Source: Cellulomonas sp. NS3 (GTDB lineage Bacteria > Actinomycetota > Actinomycetes > Actinomycetales > Cellulomonadaceae). Taken from it: a stretch of DNA of 64,000 bases. The notes under the pieces were generated by a model. That model was not told where the DNA came from, did not search any database, and saw only the letters and a program-made list of their open reading frames with translations. Position 1 is the first letter of the stretch. Every line of letters starts with the position of its first letter. A program made the position numbers and the translations under genes. Location: positions 1,116,001-1,180,000 of the forward strand of contig NZ_CP103289.1 in NCBI RefSeq assembly GCF_024757985.1, read 5' to 3'. Below, piece by piece: positions 45,358-54,884 of the stretch.

Positions 45358-46338
45358 ATGGCAACCGCGGACGGGTCCGGCTCGGCGTCCGCAGACCCCT
45401 CGCCGCCCGCCGCCGGGGAGGCTCCGGCGCTGACCGTCGCCGCCGTCGCACGGCGGCTCGGGGTGGCTCCGGCGACGCTGCGGACGTGGGACCGGCGCTA
45501 CGACCTGGGTCCCTCGGCGCACTCCGCCGGCTCGCACCGGCGCTACACCGCCGAGGACGTCGCGCGCCTGCTCGTCATGCGCGGGCTCACGCTCGACGGT
45601 GTCGCGCCGTCCGAGGCCGCCCGCGTCGCGCGCGAGTCGCACGTGCACGCCGACGTCGACGGGCTCACGACCCCGGCCGCGCCCCGCCCCGCAGCCCCGG
45701 CCGAACGCCGCGACGCCGCCGCGCCCGCGACGCCCACCCTGGTGGTCGACGCGGCGCTGCGCGGCGACGAGGCCGGGGTGCGCCGGCTGCTCGCGCCGCC
45801 CGAGCCCGGCGGCGTCATGGCGTGGTGGACCGAGCTGGTCGAGCCGGCGCGGCAGGCCATCGCGTCGCGCACCGTCCTCGCCCGGGCGGGGGAGGACGCG
45901 GACGGCCTCGTCGTCGCGGCCGTGCTCGCCGGGCTGCGCGCGCGCACCGCCCCCCTGCAGAACGCGCACGTGGCGGGGCGTCGTGTCGTCCTGCTCCTGG
46001 CCCCGCCGGGGGAGGAGCGACCCCTCGTCCTGCACATGCTCGCCGCCGCGTTCGCGGAGCAGTCGGTCGACGCGCGCATCGTGGCCGGGCGCGTCGAGCA
46101 GAACCGCCTCGTCGAGATCGCCACGATGACGCGGCCCGCGGCGGTCGTGCTCGTCAGCACCGGGGCCGCCCCCGACCTCGCCGTCGTGACGGCGCTCGCG
46201 GCGGCGCACCCCCAGGTCCCGCAGTTCGTGCACGTGCCCGACGACGCCGCCGCGGAGCACGTGCCGCTCGACCGGACGGTGCACCGCTCGCGCTCGCTGC
46301 CGGGGCTGTTGCACGAGGTCCTGGCCGTGAGCGCTTGA
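45358..46338 (+). CDS. MerR-type regulator with a degenerate cobalamin-domain-like C-terminus
   Basis: A 326-aa protein. Residues about 24-88 are a MerR HTH (LTVAAVARRLGVAPATLRTW, then GSHRRYTAEDVARL). After an Ala/Pro linker, residues about 125-320 look like the helical bundle plus Rossmann fold of CarH/LitR-type B12-binding regulators: WTELVEPARQAI, then VVLLLAPPGEERPLVLHM and a segment with VVLVSTGAAPD. In B12-binding members the loop after the first strand has a cobalt-ligating His (ExH/DxHxxG); here the aligned loop is APPGEERPLVLHM and lacks that His position. Cobalamin binding is therefore doubtful. Confidence 0.75.
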   Translation: MATADGSGSASADPSPPAAGEAPALTVAAVARRLGVAPATLRTWDRRYDLGPSAHSAGSHRRYTAEDVARLLVMRGLTLDGVAPSEAARVARESHVHADVDGLTTPAAPRPAAPAERRDAAAPATPTLVVDAALRGDEAGVRRLLAPPEPGGVMAWWTELVEPARQAIASRTVLARAGEDADGLVVAAVLAGLRARTAPLQNAHVAGRRVVLLLAPPGEERPLVLHMLAAAFAEQSVDARIVAGRVEQNRLVEIATMTRPAAVVLVSTGAAPDLAVVTALAAAHPQVPQFVHVPDDAAAEHVPLDRTVHRSRSLPGLLHEVLAVSA

Positions 46339-46394
46339 CGGACATCTGTCCAGCTTTGGGCCCCCGGGCCCGCCCTTTCACCCGTTCGGTGGAC

Positions 46395-46400
46395 TAACCT
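46395..46400 (+). promoter_or_regulatory. Possible -10 element of the bldM-like gene
   Basis: TAACCT, 67 bases before the ATG. The -35 region is not convincing. Confidence 0.45.
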
Positions 46401-46467
46401 TGCGGAGCGCTGGGTCGATACACAGTCGACGGCCGACGGACGCTCCGCGGCCAGGAGGAGGGATCTG

Positions 46468-47130
46468 ATGGCTGGAGTCGTGGTCTGTCACGGCTCGACG
46501 ACGGTGCGCGAGCGCCTCGTCCTGACGGCCCTCGGGGTCCCCTCGCTCGCACCTGTCCGGGCCGCGGCCTCGGTCGACGAGCTGGTGACCCTCGCGCGGC
46601 GCATGCCGCCGACCATCGTGCTGCTCGACGCGCACCTCGGTGGCGTCGGGCCGATCGAGGCGATCCGCCGGCTGCGCTCGGTCTCGGGCGCCACCACGGT
46701 CGTGCTGCTCGCGACGCCCGGTGACGAGGTCGCCCTCGACCGCGCCATCGCGATCGGCGCACGCGGCTACCTCGCCCCCGACGTCGGGCGCGCGGAGCTC
46801 TCCGCGGTCGCCGCGCACGTCCTCGCGACCCCGGTCATGCCCGCCGCCGTCCCGGTCGGTGCCCGCACCGAGCCCTCGACGGGCGTCATCGAGGCGCTCA
46901 CCGAGGTCCCCGCGCAGGCGCACGCACCCGAGACGGTCTCGCTCACCAAGCGCGAGATCGAGGTGCTCATCGGCATGAGCAACGGCCGGTCGAACTCCCA
47001 GATCGGCGCCGAGCTGTTCCTCTCCGAGGACACCGTGAAGACGCACGCGCGTCGCCTGTTCCGCAAGCTCGGTGCCGCCGACCGCGCGCAGGCCGTCGCG
47101 ATCGGGCTGCGCCGGGGGCTCATCCGCTGA
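46468..47130 (+). CDS. BldM-like orphan response regulator
   Basis: A 220-aa receiver plus LuxR-type HTH protein. The C-terminal HTH reads LTKREIEVLIGMSNGRSNSQ and LFLSEDTVKTHARRLFRKLG, very close to what I recall for Streptomyces BldM. Asp54 is at the phosphoacceptor position, but the N-terminal acidic pocket (normally D-D) is CHGS (7-10) and the conserved Lys position is Pro (GYLAPDV), so ordinary phosphorylation is unlikely. No kinase gene is nearby. AGGAGGAGGGATCTG before the ATG is a strong ribosome binding site. It lies between the merR-type gene and guaB. Confidence 0.85.
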   Translation: MAGVVVCHGSTTVRERLVLTALGVPSLAPVRAAASVDELVTLARRMPPTIVLLDAHLGGVGPIEAIRRLRSVSGATTVVLLATPGDEVALDRAIAIGARGYLAPDVGRAELSAVAAHVLATPVMPAAVPVGARTEPSTGVIEALTEVPAQAHAPETVSLTKREIEVLIGMSNGRSNSQIGAELFLSEDTVKTHARRLFRKLGAADRAQAVAIGLRRGLIR

Positions 47131-47162
47131 CCTGGCCGGGCCCGCACGCGGCGCGGCCGTGA

Positions 47163-48776
<1,614 letters not shown>

Positions 48777-48783
48777 CACCCGC

Positions 48784-48820
48784 CGACGCCGGGTCGCCCC
48801 ACGCGGGTGGCCCGGCGTCG
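48784..48820. terminator. Bidirectional hairpin between guaB and the exonuclease gene
   Basis: Arms CGACGCCGGGTC and GGCCCGGCGTCG pair over 12 bp with one G-U pair, between convergent genes. Confidence 0.65.
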
Positions 48821-48836
48821 TCGTGCGCGGGGACGT

Positions 48837-49562
48837 TCAGCCGACGGTGACGGCCTCGGCGGGCGCACGCGTCGGCCACGTCGTCTCCGCGCCCGGCCCC
48901 TCGAGCCCGCGGCCCGCGCGCCACGCGTTGAAGCTCTCGGCCCACGCCCGGTGCGCGGTCACCTGGTACTCGTGCAGGGTCTCGAGGTCGAGCGTGCGCA
49001 GGTGCGGGAACCGGCCGACGAGCCGGTCGAGCACGTCGAGCGTCGCGACGACGTCGACGTCGGCGGTGTGCAGCGCGCCCGGGTCGACCACCTCGTAGTG
49101 GCCGCACAGGTCGACGAGCTTGCGCCGCCCGGGCCGGTAGCGGTCCTCGTGGCGGTCGAGCACGAGCGGGTCGATCACCGGCCCGACGGCCCGGCCGAGG
49201 CGCGCGGACATCGGGCGCAGGCCGTGGCGGCGGAGCTCGGCGTCGAGCAGGCAGAGGTCGAACGAGGCGTTGTAGGCCACGACGGGCGTGCCCTCGCGCA
49301 GCGCGGTGGCGAGCTCGGTCGCGATCTCCTCGAGCGCGCCCGCCGGGACGGCGCCGTGCGTGCGCGCGTGCTCGGTCGAGATGCCGTGGATCGCGGCCGC
49401 CTCGGCGGGGATCTCGACGCCCGGGTCGACCAGCCAGGTGCGCACGTGGGTGCCGCGCGCGTCGCGGCGCACGAGGGCGGCCGTGACGATGCGGTCCTGC
49501 TCGACGTCGACGCCGGTCGTCTCGGTGTCGAAGCCCACCAGGGGACCCAGAGTCCAGCTCAT
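48837..49562 (-). CDS. DnaQ-type 3'-5' exonuclease
   Basis: A 241-aa DEDDh exonuclease. LVGFDTETTG is motif I, NASFDLCLLDAEL motif II and HTADVD motif III. It resembles the stand-alone epsilon-like proofreading or DNA-repair nucleases of actinobacteria. The frame extends 87 codons upstream, but ATG 49562 with CGAGGAGC before it gives the compact domain. It overlaps no neighbour and faces guaB. Confidence 0.88.
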   Translation of the reverse strand: MSWTLGPLVGFDTETTGVDVEQDRIVTAALVRRDARGTHVRTWLVDPGVEIPAEAAAIHGISTEHARTHGAVPAGALEEIATELATALREGTPVVAYNASFDLCLLDAELRRHGLRPMSARLGRAVGPVIDPLVLDRHEDRYRPGRRKLVDLCGHYEVVDPGALHTADVDVVATLDVLDRLVGRFPHLRTLDLETLHEYQVTAHRAWAESFNAWRAGRGLEGPGAETTWPTRAPAEAVTVG

Positions 49563-49722
49563 CGTCGTGCTCCTCGCTCGCCCTGCTCGTCCTGCCGGTG
49601 CCGCCGTCCGACGGCTGCGCGCCGCAGCCCGGCCCACCGGGACCGGGACCCGCGCCCACCTGCAGCGCAGCTCGCGCCCACAGTGCCAGCGGGCACCGAC
49701 ACGGAGCGGGACGGCACGCCGG

Positions 49723-49728
49723 TAACCT
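49723..49728 (+). promoter_or_regulatory. Leaderless -10 element of guaB3
   Basis: TAACCT, then GGACCG, then GTG at 49735. Confidence 0.65.
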
Positions 49729-49734
49729 GGACCG

Positions 49735-50859
49735 GTGAGCAACGAGATCGAGATCGGGCGCGGCAAGCGGGGACGCCGCGCGTACTCCTTCGACGACATC
49801 GCGGTGGTGCCCTCACGGCGCACGCGCGACCCCGAGGAGGTCTCGGTCAGCTGGCAGATCGACGCCTACCAGTTCGAGCTCCCGGTGGTCGCCGCGCCGA
49901 TGGACTCGGTCATGAGCCCCGCGACGGCGGTCGCGCTCGGCCGGGCCGGCGGGCTCGGGGTGCTCGATCTCGAGGGCATCTGGACGCGCTACGAGTCGCC
50001 GGAGCCGCTGCTCGCCGAGATCGCCGAGCTCGACAGCGCCGACGCGACGGCCCGCATGCAGGAGATCTACGCGGCGCCGATCGACGCCGACCTCATCGCG
50101 CTGCGCCTCAAGGAGATCCGCGCCGCGGGCGTGACCGTCGCGGGCGCCCTCTCGCCGCAGCGCACGCGCGAGTTCTCGAAGGTCGTCGTCGACGCCGGGG
50201 TCGACCTGTTCGTCATCCGCGGGACCACGGTCTCGGCCGAGCACGTCTCGGGCCGCGCGGAGCCGCTCAACCTCAAGCGCTTCATCTACGAGCTCGACGT
50301 GCCGGTCATCGTCGGCGGCGCGTCCACGTACACCGCGGCGCTGCACCTCATGCGGACCGGCGCGGCCGGCGTCCTCGTGGGCTTCGGCGGCGGCGCGGCG
50401 CACACCACGCGCACGTCGCTCGGCATCCACGCCCCGATGGCGACCGCGGTCGCGGACGTCGCGGCGGCGCGGCGCGACTACCTCGACGAGTCGGGCGGGC
50501 GCTACGTGCACGTCCTGACCGACGGCGGCGTCGGGCGCTCGGGCGACATCGTCAAGGCCATCGCGTGCGGCGCGGACGCGGTCATGCTCGGTGCGGCGCT
50601 CGCCCGCGCGACCGAGGCGCCGGGCCAGGGCTGGCACTGGGGACCCGAGGCGCACCACCCGCAGCTCCCGCGCGGCGAGCGGGTCCGCGTCGGCTCGTCG
50701 GGCACGCTCGAGCAGGTGCTCTTCGGCCCCGGCCACACCGCCGACGGCACGCTCAACCTCATCGGGGCGCTGCGGCGCTCGATGGCGACCACCGGCTACT
50801 CGGACCTCAAGGAGCTGCAGCGCGTCGAGGTCGTCGTCTCGCCATACCAGCCGCACTGA
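49735..50859 (+). CDS. guaB3: GuaB3 family IMP dehydrogenase-related protein
   Basis: A 374-aa IMPDH-fold protein without CBS domains. RAYSFDDIAVVPSRRTRDPE and PVVAAPMDSVMSPATAV match IMPDH, and LTDGGVGRSGDIVKAIACGA matches the phosphate-binding part. Where IMPDH has the catalytic Cys in GxGxxxCTTR, this protein reads GFGGGAAHTTR, so His223 stands at the Cys position. GuaB3 activity is debated (IMPDH-like or other nucleotide reductase); the missing Cys argues against classic IMPDH chemistry here. Confidence 0.88.
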   Translation: MSNEIEIGRGKRGRRAYSFDDIAVVPSRRTRDPEEVSVSWQIDAYQFELPVVAAPMDSVMSPATAVALGRAGGLGVLDLEGIWTRYESPEPLLAEIAELDSADATARMQEIYAAPIDADLIALRLKEIRAAGVTVAGALSPQRTREFSKVVVDAGVDLFVIRGTTVSAEHVSGRAEPLNLKRFIYELDVPVIVGGASTYTAALHLMRTGAAGVLVGFGGGAAHTTRTSLGIHAPMATAVADVAAARRDYLDESGGRYVHVLTDGGVGRSGDIVKAIACGADAVMLGAALARATEAPGQGWHWGPEAHHPQLPRGERVRVGSSGTLEQVLFGPGHTADGTLNLIGALRRSMATTGYSDLKELQRVEVVVSPYQPH

Positions 50860-50932
50860 CGCACCTCCCGGCGCGCGGCCGGCCGGGCTCGGGGGAGCGC
50901 GCCAGGTCGCTCCGGTGCCCGGGATGCCCGAC

Positions 50933-50938
50933 TACCCT
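50933..50938 (+). promoter_or_regulatory. Leaderless -10 element of the aldehyde dehydrogenase gene
   Basis: TACCCT, then GGCCGG, then ATG at 50945. Confidence 0.65.
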
Positions 50939-50944
50939 GGCCGG

Positions 50945-52576
50945 ATGGCGCACGACGACGAGCACGTCCAGCTGATCGACCCGGAGACCGACCCGCTCGC
51001 GACGTACGTGCTCGAGCCCGACGACGTCCGCACGCTCCTCGCGCGCGTCGTGACGTCGCCCGGGCACGAGACGCGCACGACGTACGCACCGTTCACGGGC
51101 GGGCCGATCGCGGCCGTCCCGCTCTCGACGCCCGACGACGTCGCCCGCGCCGTCCGGTCGGCGCGCCGCGCGCAGCACACGTGGGCCGCCCTGCCGCTGC
51201 GCCGCCGCGCGGACGTGCTGCTGCGGCTGCACGACCTCGTCCTGGCGCACCAGAGCGACGTCCTCGACCTGATCCAGCTCGAGAACGGCAAGTCACGGGC
51301 CAGCGCCTACGAGGAGGTCGTCGACGTCGCGCTGGTCGCGCGGCACTACGCCGTCAAGGCCCGGGCGTACCTGGCGGCGCGGCGCAGCGGCGGCATCCTG
51401 CCGGGGCTCACCGGCACGCGCGTGGTGCGCCACCCGCTCGGCGTCGTCGGCGTCGTCGCACCGTGGAACTTCCCGCTCACCCTCGCGCTCAGCGATGTCC
51501 TCCCGGCGCTCGTCGCGGGCAACGCCGTGGTGCTGCGCCCGGACCCGCAGACGGCGCTGACCGCGCTGTGGGCCGCCGAGCAGCTCGAGGCCGCGGGCCT
51601 CCCGCCCGGGGTGCTCCAGGTCGTGGTCGGCGACGGGCCCACGGTCGGGGCGGCGGTCGTCGAGCACGTCGACCAGGTGAGCTTCACGGGCTCGACCGCG
51701 ACCGGCCGGGTCGTCGCGCGGCGGGCCGCGGAGCGGCTGATCCCCGCGACGCTCGAGCTCGGCGGCAAGAACCCGATGTACGTCGCGGACGACGTCGACG
51801 TCGAGACGGCCGCGGAGGGTGCGGTGCGGGCCTGCTTCGCGAGCACGGGCCAGCTCTGCGTGTCGATCGAGCGGCTGTACGTGCACGAGGCCGTGGCCGA
51901 GGAGTTCCTCGCGGCGTTCGTCCGGCGCACCCGCGCGCTGTCGCTCGGCGCCGGTCTCGACTACGTGGCCGACGTCGGCTCGCTCACGTCGGCCGCGCAG
52001 CTCGCGACCGTCGTCGAGCACGTCGAGGACGCCCTGACCCACGGCGCGCGCGTGCTCGCGGGCGGGGTGCACCGCACCGACCTCGGGCCGTACTTCTACG
52101 AGCCGACCATCCTCGACGGCGTCACGGAGGACGCCCGGGTGCACCGCGAGGAGACGTTCGGGCCGGTCGTGTCGGTGTACCGGGTCGCCTCGGACGACGA
52201 GGCCGTCGCCGCGATGAACGACAGCGACCTCGGGCTCAACGCGAGCGTGTGGACCCGAAGCGCCCGACGCGGGGCCGCGCTCGCTGCCCGGGTGCGCGCG
52301 GGCACGGTCAACGTGAACGAGGGGTACGCCGCCGCGTGGTCGTCGCTCGGTGCGCCGCAGGGCGGCCGGGGGCAGTCGGGCCTGGGGCACCGGCACGGGC
52401 CCGAGGGGCTGTGGGCGACGACCGCGACGCAGACCGTCGCGGTGCAGCGCGGCGTCCACGGGCGGGCCGGTCTGCCCGGGATCGGGCTGCGGCGGGTGTA
52501 CGAGCTCGACGCCGAGCAGTGGACGTCGATGATGACCGGGGCGCTGCGGGTCATGAAGGCCTTGCGGCGACCGTGA
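50945..52576 (+). CDS. NAD(P)-dependent aldehyde dehydrogenase, succinate-semialdehyde type
   Basis: A 543-aa ALDH of the GabD2-like class. APWNFPLTLALSDVLPAL is the cofactor-binding Rossmann start, TLELGGKNP carries Glu271, and STGQLCVSIERLY carries catalytic Cys305. EETFGPVVSVYRV is the C-terminal motif. Succinate semialdehyde is the likely substrate by similarity, but this is not proven. The frame extends upstream; the leaderless ATG 50945 is preferred. Confidence 0.9.
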   Translation: MAHDDEHVQLIDPETDPLATYVLEPDDVRTLLARVVTSPGHETRTTYAPFTGGPIAAVPLSTPDDVARAVRSARRAQHTWAALPLRRRADVLLRLHDLVLAHQSDVLDLIQLENGKSRASAYEEVVDVALVARHYAVKARAYLAARRSGGILPGLTGTRVVRHPLGVVGVVAPWNFPLTLALSDVLPALVAGNAVVLRPDPQTALTALWAAEQLEAAGLPPGVLQVVVGDGPTVGAAVVEHVDQVSFTGSTATGRVVARRAAERLIPATLELGGKNPMYVADDVDVETAAEGAVRACFASTGQLCVSIERLYVHEAVAEEFLAAFVRRTRALSLGAGLDYVADVGSLTSAAQLATVVEHVEDALTHGARVLAGGVHRTDLGPYFYEPTILDGVTEDARVHREETFGPVVSVYRVASDDEAVAAMNDSDLGLNASVWTRSARRGAALAARVRAGTVNVNEGYAAAWSSLGAPQGGRGQSGLGHRHGPEGLWATTATQTVAVQRGVHGRAGLPGIGLRRVYELDAEQWTSMMTGALRVMKALRRP

Positions 52577-52669
52577 CCGGCGCCGGGGCCTCACCCTGAC
52601 GACCAGCCGCAGGCTCCGAGGTACCCGACGGTGTGGGCCCGAACCCGGCGTCCGATATGCCCGGGTCGC

Positions 52670-52675
52670 GTAGTG
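52670..52675 (+). promoter_or_regulatory. Possible -10 element of the DUF4832 gene
   Basis: TAGTGT, 50 bases before the ATG at 52725. No clear -35. Confidence 0.35.
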
Positions 52676-52724
52676 TCCCGGGCAGACGAGTGACGATACC
52701 GATCACGAAGCTCCTGGAGGACGA

Positions 52725-54833
52725 ATGGGTTCTGCACGAACGCGCAGTCCACGAAGGTCAGTGATCGTCGGAGCGGTGCTCGCGCTGGTGGCGGGGCTCC
52801 TCGTGGCGCCAGGGACGGCGCACGCGGCCACGACGACGTACACCGCGGACAACAGCATCTTCCCCAACCCCGAACGCGGGTTCCGCGACAGCGTCGACAT
52901 CCTGCGGGTGTCCGCCGCGGAGATACGGTCCGCCAGGTCGACGCACAGCATCACCTTGCTGCACTCGTACCTGCGCCTCGACGCGTTCCGCACGTCGGAC
53001 ATCGACCGGGCCACGCTCGACGGGCTGTCCGCCGGCCTCGCGACGGTGCGCGCGAACGGTGCCAAGGTGGTCCTGCGTGCCTCGTACAACTTCGGGCCCT
53101 ACCCCGACTCCGAGCCCGACGCGTCGGAGAGCCGGATCGCCAGGCATCTCGACCAGCTGGCCCCGGTGCTCGCCGCGAACGCGGACGTGATCGCGTTCGT
53201 CGAGGCCGGCTTCATCGGTGCGTGGGGGGAGTGGCACACCTCGACCAACGGGCACGACACGAACGTCGACGCCAAGGTGCGGATCCTCACGAACATCCTC
53301 GCGGCGGCCCCCAGCGAGCAGGTCGCGCTGCGCTACCCCAGCGACGTGCGCCTCGTGCAGTCCCGCCTGGGTTCAGCCGCATTCGACCGCATCGGCAGCC
53401 ACCTGGACTGCTACGGCGCCTCGGACCCGGGCGACATGGGGACCTGGGGCCGCGACGGCAGCACGCCCCAGGCGGACAAGGCGCTCATCGCGGCGGTCGG
53501 AGTCGACGGCTTCGTCGGGGGTGAGACCTGCAACCACGTGAACACGACGCGGGCCGACTGCACGACCGCGCTGGCGGAGATGCCGGCCATGCACTTCACG
53601 CAGCTGAACATCGAGTACGAGCCCACGGTCATCCAGAACTACCGTGACCAAGGGTGCTTCGACACGATGCAGCGGAACTTCGGCTACCGGCTGCGCGTCA
53701 CGACTGCCACGTATCCCACGAGTCTCAGTCCGGGCGGCGTGATGCCGCTCGAGATCGGCGTCGTGAACTCCGGGTGGGCCTCCGTCCTCAACCCCCGACC
53801 CGTCTTCGCCGTGCTGGACGGTCCGGGCGGCCAGTTCCCGATCGCGCTGTCGGCCGATCCGCGGACGTGGGAGTCGGGCCAGAACGCCCTGGTCAGCCAG
53901 AGCGTCACCGTGCCGTCGAACGTCCCGGCCGGGACCTACCGACTGGCGCTGTGGCTGCCGGACGAGGCCATCGCCCTGCGCGGTGACCCCCGCTACAGCA
54001 TCCGGCTCGCCAACACCGGCACATGGGACGCCGCGACGGGCCTGAACGTCCTCGCGACGGGCATCACGGTGGGCGCGCAGTCCGACACGTCGCCGCCCTC
54101 CGTGCCGACCGGTGTCCGGGCGACGGTGAGCGGCTCGTCGCCGACCGTCGCGTGGACCGCTTCCAGCGACGCCGCGGGCGGATCTGGTGTGGCGGGATAC
54201 GAGGTGCTCCGCGGGGGCACGGTCGTCGGCACGGTCGGGCGTGACGCGACGACGTTCACGCAGACGGGCCTGCCCGCCGGCGCCTACAGCTACACGGTGC
54301 GCGCCTACGACGGCGCCGGGAACCGCTCGGCCGCGTCTGCAGCCGCGACCGTCACTGTCGCCGCCACGGCCGGTGTGCCGCGGCTCGTGCTCGACAACTA
54401 CGACGGCAACCCGGCATGGGGCACCGGCCGGAACGACCTCGGCAGGTGGACGGGTGCGAACTCGTTCGCGAACGGGTCCGGAGCCGGCGTGGTCAGCGGT
54501 GGAGCGCTGCGGCTGCAGTACGCCCGCACCGGCTGGTTCGCCTCGGACGTCACCCGCGACCTGAGCGACCGGTCGGTCATGGTCGTCCGGGTCCGCGGCC
54601 TCATGGGCGGTGAGCAGAACCACATCGGCGTCTCGATCGGTGGTGTCACCCAGCGGTTCGGCGAGTACTCCACCAGCAGCGGAGGGAACGCCGTCATCAC
54701 GACCGCGTTCCAGGACATCCGCATCCCGCTGGTCGCCAACGGGATCAACCGTGCCGCGCCGGGTCAGCTGGCGCTGAGCTTCTGGCACGGCGGGAGCAGC
54801 ACCGTCTGGATCGACGAGATCCGCTTCGAGTAG
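52725..54833 (+). CDS. Secreted modular DUF4874/DUF4832 protein with FN3 and carbohydrate-binding-like domain
   Basis: A 702-aa exported protein. The signal peptide ends AHA (residues 32-34). Residues 35-330 contain NPERGFRDSVDIL and later NIEYEPTV, resembling the DUF4874-DUF4832 pair, a predicted TIM-barrel, glycoside-hydrolase-like unit. Residues 330-450 form a beta-rich region, 455-552 an FN3 domain (SPPSVPTGVRATVSG), and 560-702 a beta-sandwich ending WIDEIRFE like many carbohydrate-binding modules. TGGAGGACGA before the ATG is a good Shine-Dalgarno. Codon choice looks somewhat less GC3-extreme than its neighbours. The substrate is unknown; extracellular glycan is the natural guess. Confidence 0.8.
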   Translation: MGSARTRSPRRSVIVGAVLALVAGLLVAPGTAHAATTTYTADNSIFPNPERGFRDSVDILRVSAAEIRSARSTHSITLLHSYLRLDAFRTSDIDRATLDGLSAGLATVRANGAKVVLRASYNFGPYPDSEPDASESRIARHLDQLAPVLAANADVIAFVEAGFIGAWGEWHTSTNGHDTNVDAKVRILTNILAAAPSEQVALRYPSDVRLVQSRLGSAAFDRIGSHLDCYGASDPGDMGTWGRDGSTPQADKALIAAVGVDGFVGGETCNHVNTTRADCTTALAEMPAMHFTQLNIEYEPTVIQNYRDQGCFDTMQRNFGYRLRVTTATYPTSLSPGGVMPLEIGVVNSGWASVLNPRPVFAVLDGPGGQFPIALSADPRTWESGQNALVSQSVTVPSNVPAGTYRLALWLPDEAIALRGDPRYSIRLANTGTWDAATGLNVLATGITVGAQSDTSPPSVPTGVRATVSGSSPTVAWTASSDAAGGSGVAGYEVLRGGTVVGTVGRDATTFTQTGLPAGAYSYTVRAYDGAGNRSAASAAATVTVAATAGVPRLVLDNYDGNPAWGTGRNDLGRWTGANSFANGSGAGVVSGGALRLQYARTGWFASDVTRDLSDRSVMVVRVRGLMGGEQNHIGVSIGGVTQRFGEYSTSSGGNAVITTAFQDIRIPLVANGINRAAPGQLALSFWHGGSSTVWIDEIRFE

Positions 54834-54842
54834 GCACAGCGC

Positions 54843-54860
54843 GGCGGCGGGAGAGCCGCC
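54843..54860. terminator. Short hairpin between the DUF4832 gene and ackA
   Basis: GGCGGC-N6-GCCGCC in the 51-base gap between convergent genes. Confidence 0.4.
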
Positions 54861-54884
54861 TGCACCGTCCCGTCGTGCGGCCGG

